From positions 62,001 to 126,000 of the forward strand of contig CAZZKV010000003.1 of NCBI GenBank assembly GCA_964654665.1: 64,000 nucleotides of DNA, given 5' to 3'. Of the stretch, positions 60,661 to 64,000 are shown piece by piece. Source of the DNA: CALCKU01 sp964654665. Its GTDB lineage: Bacteria > Pseudomonadota > Alphaproteobacteria > Caulobacterales > Maricaulaceae. Position 1 is the first letter of the stretch; each line of letters opens with the position of its first letter. Under the pieces are notes generated by a model that did not search any database, had not been told where the DNA came from, and was given only the letters and a program-made list of their open reading frames with translations. The position numbers and the translations under genes are program-made.

Positions 60661-61521
60661 TTAGCGGCTCAAATGCTGGTTGGCCATATCTAACACGGCT
60701 TCGGCTGTATGGCCTGCGGCCCGCAGATCTCGAATGGTTGTATCTTTATTACGTTTAGATAACTTATGGTTCTGTGTATCATCCATCAAAAGCCGGTGGT
60801 GATGATAATGCGGCTCGGGCCAATCCATTAAAGCTTGTAAGAGGCGATGGAAATGCGTGAGCGGTGCCAAATCCACGCCGCGCACAACGGTGGTTATATT
60901 TTGCGCCCAGTCATCATGGCAGGCGGCGATATGATAGCTTGTGCCAATATCTTTACGGGCGAGGATTTCATCGCCAAATTGCATCAAATTGACCAATCGT
61001 TCGCCAGGCGATTCTGAATCTTCATGTCCGGTTTCAATAAAGCGGAGCGTGTTAAAGTCATTTCCCAGATACTCGCGCGCTCCGGTCATAGAGAGCCGCC
61101 AAGCAAAGGACTCGCCTTGGGCTATACGGCTGTGTTGTTCGTCGAGACTTAATGGAGATAAGGGGCCGCGATAAACGGTTTCAGGTGGCATGATTTCGGC
61201 CTGAATCTCTCTACGCGTTTTAAAACAGCGATAGATTAGATTGCGGGATGCTAAACTTTCAATCACTTTGGCATAGTCTTTTTTATACTGGCTTTGTATG
61301 CGAACATTGGCGGGCCAATGAAACCCTAACCATGTTAAGTCTTCGAAAATGGCCTCGGTGAAATGTGGGCGGCATCGTTTATGATCAATATCTTCGATCC
61401 GTAAAAGACAAGGCATTCCGTAATTAAAGGCTTGTTGCGCGGCATAGGCATGGCCCAGATGCAAAAAACCCGTAGGCGAGGGGGCAAAGCGCGTGCAATG
61501 ATATGCTGTGTCAAATGTCAT
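60661..61521 (-). CDS. gluQ: Glutamyl-Q tRNA(Asp) synthetase GluQ
   Basis: 286 residues, a truncated glutamyl-tRNA synthetase-like catalytic domain without anticodon domain. Signature motifs: RFAPSPTGFLHLGHAYAA (HIGH-type, HLGH near 22-25), LRIEDID near 40-46 and HKLSKRNKDT (KMSKS-type) near 252. It attaches glutamate to queuosine at position 34 of tRNA(Asp). Zinc ligands in the family are Cys and Tyr; here CFKTRREIQ is present but the usual second Cys is not seen, so zinc binding may be lost. It lies between a YciI-like gene and the Rieske oxygenase. Confidence 0.93.
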   Translation of the reverse strand: MTFDTAYHCTRFAPSPTGFLHLGHAYAAQQAFNYGMPCLLRIEDIDHKRCRPHFTEAIFEDLTWLGFHWPANVRIQSQYKKDYAKVIESLASRNLIYRCFKTRREIQAEIMPPETVYRGPLSPLSLDEQHSRIAQGESFAWRLSMTGAREYLGNDFNTLRFIETGHEDSESPGERLVNLMQFGDEILARKDIGTSYHIAACHDDWAQNITTVVRGVDLAPLTHFHRLLQALMDWPEPHYHHHRLLMDDTQNHKLSKRNKDTTIRDLRAAGHTAEAVLDMANQHLSR

Positions 61522-61681
61522 CCTGTGTCCAGTGATCCAAGCCTTATTCTTGTTTAATATATGTATTTCCCGTCAGGCGTGGGTAAATTATAAGTCAGTC
61601 TCGCAAACTGCGAAACACTTTTGATACTTGGGCCAATAAGTGATACAAAGACTTGGTTGCTTGCCTTTGGGTGGGTAACTT

Positions 61682-61719
61682 GGCGGGGGCGACGTCACCC
61701 ACACGACGATGCCTCCGCC
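61682..61719 (+). other. Stable hairpin in the gluQ/YciI gap, possible small RNA
   Basis: GGCGGGGGC and GCCTCCGCC form a nine-base stem (one G-U) around a 20-base loop, followed after TCTGGGG by TTTTTATT (61726-61733). With the T-run on the plus strand it could be the 3' end of a plus-strand small RNA starting somewhere in 61522-61681, where no protein gene is seen. The flanking genes are both on the minus strand. Confidence 0.4.
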
Positions 61720-61732
61720 TCTGGGGTTTTTA

Positions 61733-62023
61733 TTATGCCCCCGGAGCGCCGATAGCCCATATGAACGGATGTATTGTCACGGATTTTGGCAATCCGGCCA
61801 TTTTATAGGGATCGGTATTGGCCCAATCACGAACATTGGCGATATCGCGGGCTTCGACAATCAGCAAGCTGCCGCGCATTGTACCATCTTCATCCAGCCA
61901 AGGGCCTGCTGTTAAAACCTCTACATCTTTACCGGCTTTGAGAAAGGTTAAATGGGCTTCGCGGTTGACTGTGCGAATATCCAAACCGTCATCTTTATCT
62001 TCTGTATAGATCATAAATTTCAT
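61733..62023 (-). CDS. YciI-like ferredoxin-fold protein
   Basis: 96 residues. The YCII pattern is clear: MKFMIYTEDKDDGLDIR with an N-terminal strand, REAHLTFLKAGKDVEVLTAG, GSLLIVEARDIANVRDWANT with the conserved catalytic-type Asp, and DPYKMAGLPKSVTIHPF with the conserved His. It is a small dimeric alpha/beta barrel of uncertain reaction. It begins one base after the gpsA stop, and gpsA-YciI linkage is common in alphaproteobacteria, so shared expression is likely. Confidence 0.9.
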   Translation of the reverse strand: MKFMIYTEDKDDGLDIRTVNREAHLTFLKAGKDVEVLTAGPWLDEDGTMRGSLLIVEARDIANVRDWANTDPYKMAGLPKSVTIHPFIWAIGAPGA

Positions 62024-62024
62024 A

Positions 62025-63023
62025 TCAGTTTTCCTTTTTTTGAACCCGCGACAATAGTGCTATGATGGCACTGTCAACGGATTGTTTTCCGTCCAAAATA
62101 TCACAGACAGCGGAACAAATAGGCATGTCAACGCCGTGGCGTTGTGACAGGCTTTTAAGAGCCGGTGCTGTTGCAACCCCTTCCGTGACAGCCATTCGGC
62201 CCGACATGATAGAGCTGAGGCTTTCCCCTTTGCCGAGAGCCATGCCGCAAGACATATTTCGAGATGTTTCAGACGAACAGGTTAGAACCAAGTCACCTAA
62301 TCCAGATAAATGCGTTAAAGTTTCGGCTTTGCAGCCTAGTGCCATGCCAAGCCGTGTCATTTCTGAAAACCCGCGGGCAATAAGGGCTGCATGGGCAGAG
62401 CGGCCAAGACCTTTGCCCAGAACAATACCGCAGGCTATTGCCAAAACATTTTTAACAGCCCCGCCAATTTCAGCGCCTAATAAATCATCTGATAAATAAG
62501 GCCGGAAAGTGGTAGAGGAAATAGCCGATAATATTTCCATCCCGCGTATTTCATTTTCAACAGCTAATGATACGGCTGCAGGCAGGCCTTTCGCAACATC
62601 AATCGCAAAGCTGGGGCCTGCCAAAACCGCTGGCATCGCCTCGGGTAATACATCAGCGAGAACGTCGGTCATAAAAGACAAGCTGCTGATTTCTATCCCT
62701 TTAGAGCAAAGAATAACGGGTAAACCGGGTTGAATATGCGGGGCGAGGGCTTTCAAGGCCGTTCGGGTATGTTGTGCCGGGGTTACGGATAAAATGGCAT
62801 CGCAATGGGCCATTATGGCCATATCGGATGTGGCTATGATCGCCGGCGAAAGTGTAATGCCGGGCAGAAAAATTTTATTTTCGTGGTGGGTATTAATGGC
62901 GTTTACGCAGTCTATCTCTCGTGCCCAAAGGGTTACACTGCGCCCGGCACGCGTCATAGCTTGGGCCAAGGCTGTGCCCCAAGCGCCGCCGCCAATAATT
63001 CCGATATTGTCTATTGGGGTCAT
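62025..63023 (-). CDS. gpsA: NAD(P)H-dependent glycerol-3-phosphate dehydrogenase
   Basis: 332 residues. It reduces dihydroxyacetone phosphate to sn-glycerol-3-phosphate for phospholipid synthesis. The nucleotide-binding motif IGIIGGGAWGTALAQAM is at about 7-23, LSVTPAQHT near 78 and the substrate region EIGGAVKNVLAIACGIVLG near 190-208 has the catalytic lysine. GLGDLVLTCSS follows. The start overlaps the tsaD stop by ATGA. Confidence 0.97.
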   Translation of the reverse strand: MTPIDNIGIIGGGAWGTALAQAMTRAGRSVTLWAREIDCVNAINTHHENKIFLPGITLSPAIIATSDMAIMAHCDAILSVTPAQHTRTALKALAPHIQPGLPVILCSKGIEISSLSFMTDVLADVLPEAMPAVLAGPSFAIDVAKGLPAAVSLAVENEIRGMEILSAISSTTFRPYLSDDLLGAEIGGAVKNVLAIACGIVLGKGLGRSAHAALIARGFSEMTRLGMALGCKAETLTHLSGLGDLVLTCSSETSRNMSCGMALGKGESLSSIMSGRMAVTEGVATAPALKSLSQRHGVDMPICSAVCDILDGKQSVDSAIIALLSRVQKKEN

Positions 63024-64000
63024 GATTTGGGACCTTTTCGCCCAGAACCACTGGTTGGGTTTGTTTGTGCGGCTTTATTATCAAGGGGCCAGCGGGGACG
63101 GGCAGGAACGGCCAGATCATTAAATTGCTTTGCCGCGAATTTTTCGGCGCCCACCAAAGCGATCATAGCGGCATTATCCGTACAGAATTTTAGCGGCGGC
63201 GCATTGAGCGTAAATCCATGCGCGGTGCATAACGCCTCAAGACTTGCCCGTACTGTTTTATTGGCCGCTACGCCGCCAGCGACAACAAAGCGTTTCTCAT
63301 CTTCAACGCTATGGGCTTTTATGAACATATTCATCGCCTTTGCAGTACGCTCGGTAAATACATCACAGACAGCGCGTTGGAAACTGGCAGCAATATTTTG
63401 CTTTGCATTCAGGCTTTTATCACTTGCCTCATAAGCTCGCGCAGTTGCTGTTTTCAAGCCAGCAAAAGAAAAATTTGCATGGGGTTTGCCTGACAGCGGA
63501 CGAGGTAAAGATATAGACATATCATCCCCTTTTGCGGCTATTGCTTCGAGATGGGGGCCTCCGGGAAATCCAAGCCCCATGACTTTAGCGGTTTTGTCAA
63601 AGGCTTCGCCCGCAGCATCATCAATCGTACTGCCTAATCGGTTATAATCCCCCAGCCCATTGACGGATAATAATTGAGTATGACCGCCTGATACGAGTAA
63701 GAGCAAATAAGGAAAAGGGCACGGCGCAGCAAGGCGCGGCGAAAGTGCGTGGCCTTCCAAGTGATTGACAGCGATTAATGGTATGCCCAGTGACAGGGCC
63801 AAACCTTTCGCTGTAAGCAATCCCGTAATGACGCCGCCAATGAGGCCGGGTCCGGATGTGGCCGCTATAGCTGATAAATCTGTATAGTGACACTGTGCTT
63901 CCGATACGGCTTGATTAATGATCGTGTCAATTTTGCCCATATGGGCACGGGCTGCGATTTCCGGTACAACGCCGCCGTAAGGGCGATGTATGTCATCTTG
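63020..64000 (-). CDS. tsaD: tRNA N6-threonylcarbamoyladenosine synthase subunit TsaD (5' end off window)
   Basis: The reading frame runs to the window edge; an internal ATG at 63940 is not the true start, since the 20 codons upstream continue the family with HRPYGGVVPEIAARAH. About 35 N-terminal residues are missing. ASKHA ATPase fold: AATSGPGLIGGVITGLLTAK, metal ligands in NHLEGHALSP (HxxxH), LLLLVSGGHTQL, DDAAGEAFDKTAK and VAGGVAANKTVRASL are visible. With TsaB, TsaE and TsaC it makes t6A37 of ANN-decoding tRNAs. The C-terminus overlaps gpsA. Confidence 0.97.
   Translation of the reverse strand, partial: QDDIHRPYGGVVPEIAARAHMGKIDTIINQAVSEAQCHYTDLSAIAATSGPGLIGGVITGLLTAKGLALSLGIPLIAVNHLEGHALSPRLAAPCPFPYLLLLVSGGHTQLLSVNGLGDYNRLGSTIDDAAGEAFDKTAKVMGLGFPGGPHLEAIAAKGDDMSISLPRPLSGKPHANFSFAGLKTATARAYEASDKSLNAKQNIAASFQRAVCDVFTERTAKAMNMFIKAHSVEDEKRFVVAGGVAANKTVRASLEALCTAHGFTLNAPPLKFCTDNAAMIALVGAEKFAAKQFNDLAVPARPRWPLDNKAAQTNPTSGSGRKGPKS

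Noticed and set aside
1..64000. Chromosome origin within the window
   Set aside because: parS sites and parAB show origin proximity, but I saw no cluster of DnaA boxes or neighbouring dnaA/hemE-type landmark.

Overview
The window looks like chromosomal DNA of a moderately low-GC marine alphaproteobacterium, most like the Caulobacterales/Maricaulales (Hyphomonadaceae or Robiginitomaculaceae type). This is inferred from gene content and order: mnmE-mnmG-rsmG-parA-parB with parS sites, a RegB/RegA-SenC redox cluster, a Caulobacter-type tad/cpa pilus locus with CtrA-like boxes, and a TonB-dependent receptor. I see no rRNA, tRNA, CRISPR, IS element or prophage. Two runs of 100 Ns (47017-47116 and 48526-48625) are scaffold joins whose edges overlap, so both are probably artefacts.

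Layout. 1-2.7 kb (minus): a truncated GT39-like membrane glycosyltransferase, a GT2 polyprenyl-phosphate sugar transferase and a GDPD-family lipoprotein. 2.8-10.3 kb (plus): mnmE, mnmG, rsmG, parA, parB, dapE and a small membrane protein, with two perfect 16-bp parS sites and a hairpin that can hide the mnmG ribosome binding site. 10.3-16.1 kb (minus): a phosphate regulon, phosphate porin-pstS-pstC-pstA-pstB, behind a strong Pho box. 16.4 kb (plus): L-serine dehydratase. 17.8-28.6 kb (minus): a tad/cpa pilus operon running cpaB, cpaC, small CpaD-like lipoprotein, three TadE/F/G-like genes, cpaE, tadA, tadB, tadC, TPR protein. The pilin and prepilin peptidase are not in the window. 28.8-35.9 kb (plus): three secreted DUF11-type proteins, the last a 1695-residue multidomain protein with a beta-rich C-terminal half. 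36.0-38.9 kb (minus): a hybrid histidine kinase with TPR sensor.

39.0-41.5 kb (minus) is the most unusual part. A 68-residue stub of a CvaA/HlyD-like membrane fusion protein is translationally coupled to an intact C39-peptidase bacteriocin-type ABC exporter. This is followed by a 22-codon gene with its own TATAAT, AGGAG and terminator, encoding a textbook double-glycine leader with a predicted core of only seven residues. It may be a minimal peptide-export or signalling system.

41.5-46.1 kb: apaG, long-form dCTP deaminase, a TetR regulator divergent from a GST-bicupin pair across a palindrome, and an uncharacterised calycin-like protein. 46.4-47.8 kb: a 48-residue basic coiled-coil protein with a structured leader, a mostly empty stretch with the first gap, and a small hypothetical gene. 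47.8-51.2 kb: regA, regB, senC, ppa. 51.4-54.0 kb: a TonB-dependent receptor. 54.1-55.8 kb: hrcA-grpE behind a sigma-32-like promoter. 55.9-59.6 kb: lpoA-like lipoprotein divergent from rsmI-yraN-BON lipoprotein, the order of the enterobacterial yraL-yraP region. 59.6-64.0 kb (minus): tsaD (5' end off the window), gpsA, a YciI-like protein, gluQ and a Rieske oxygenase.
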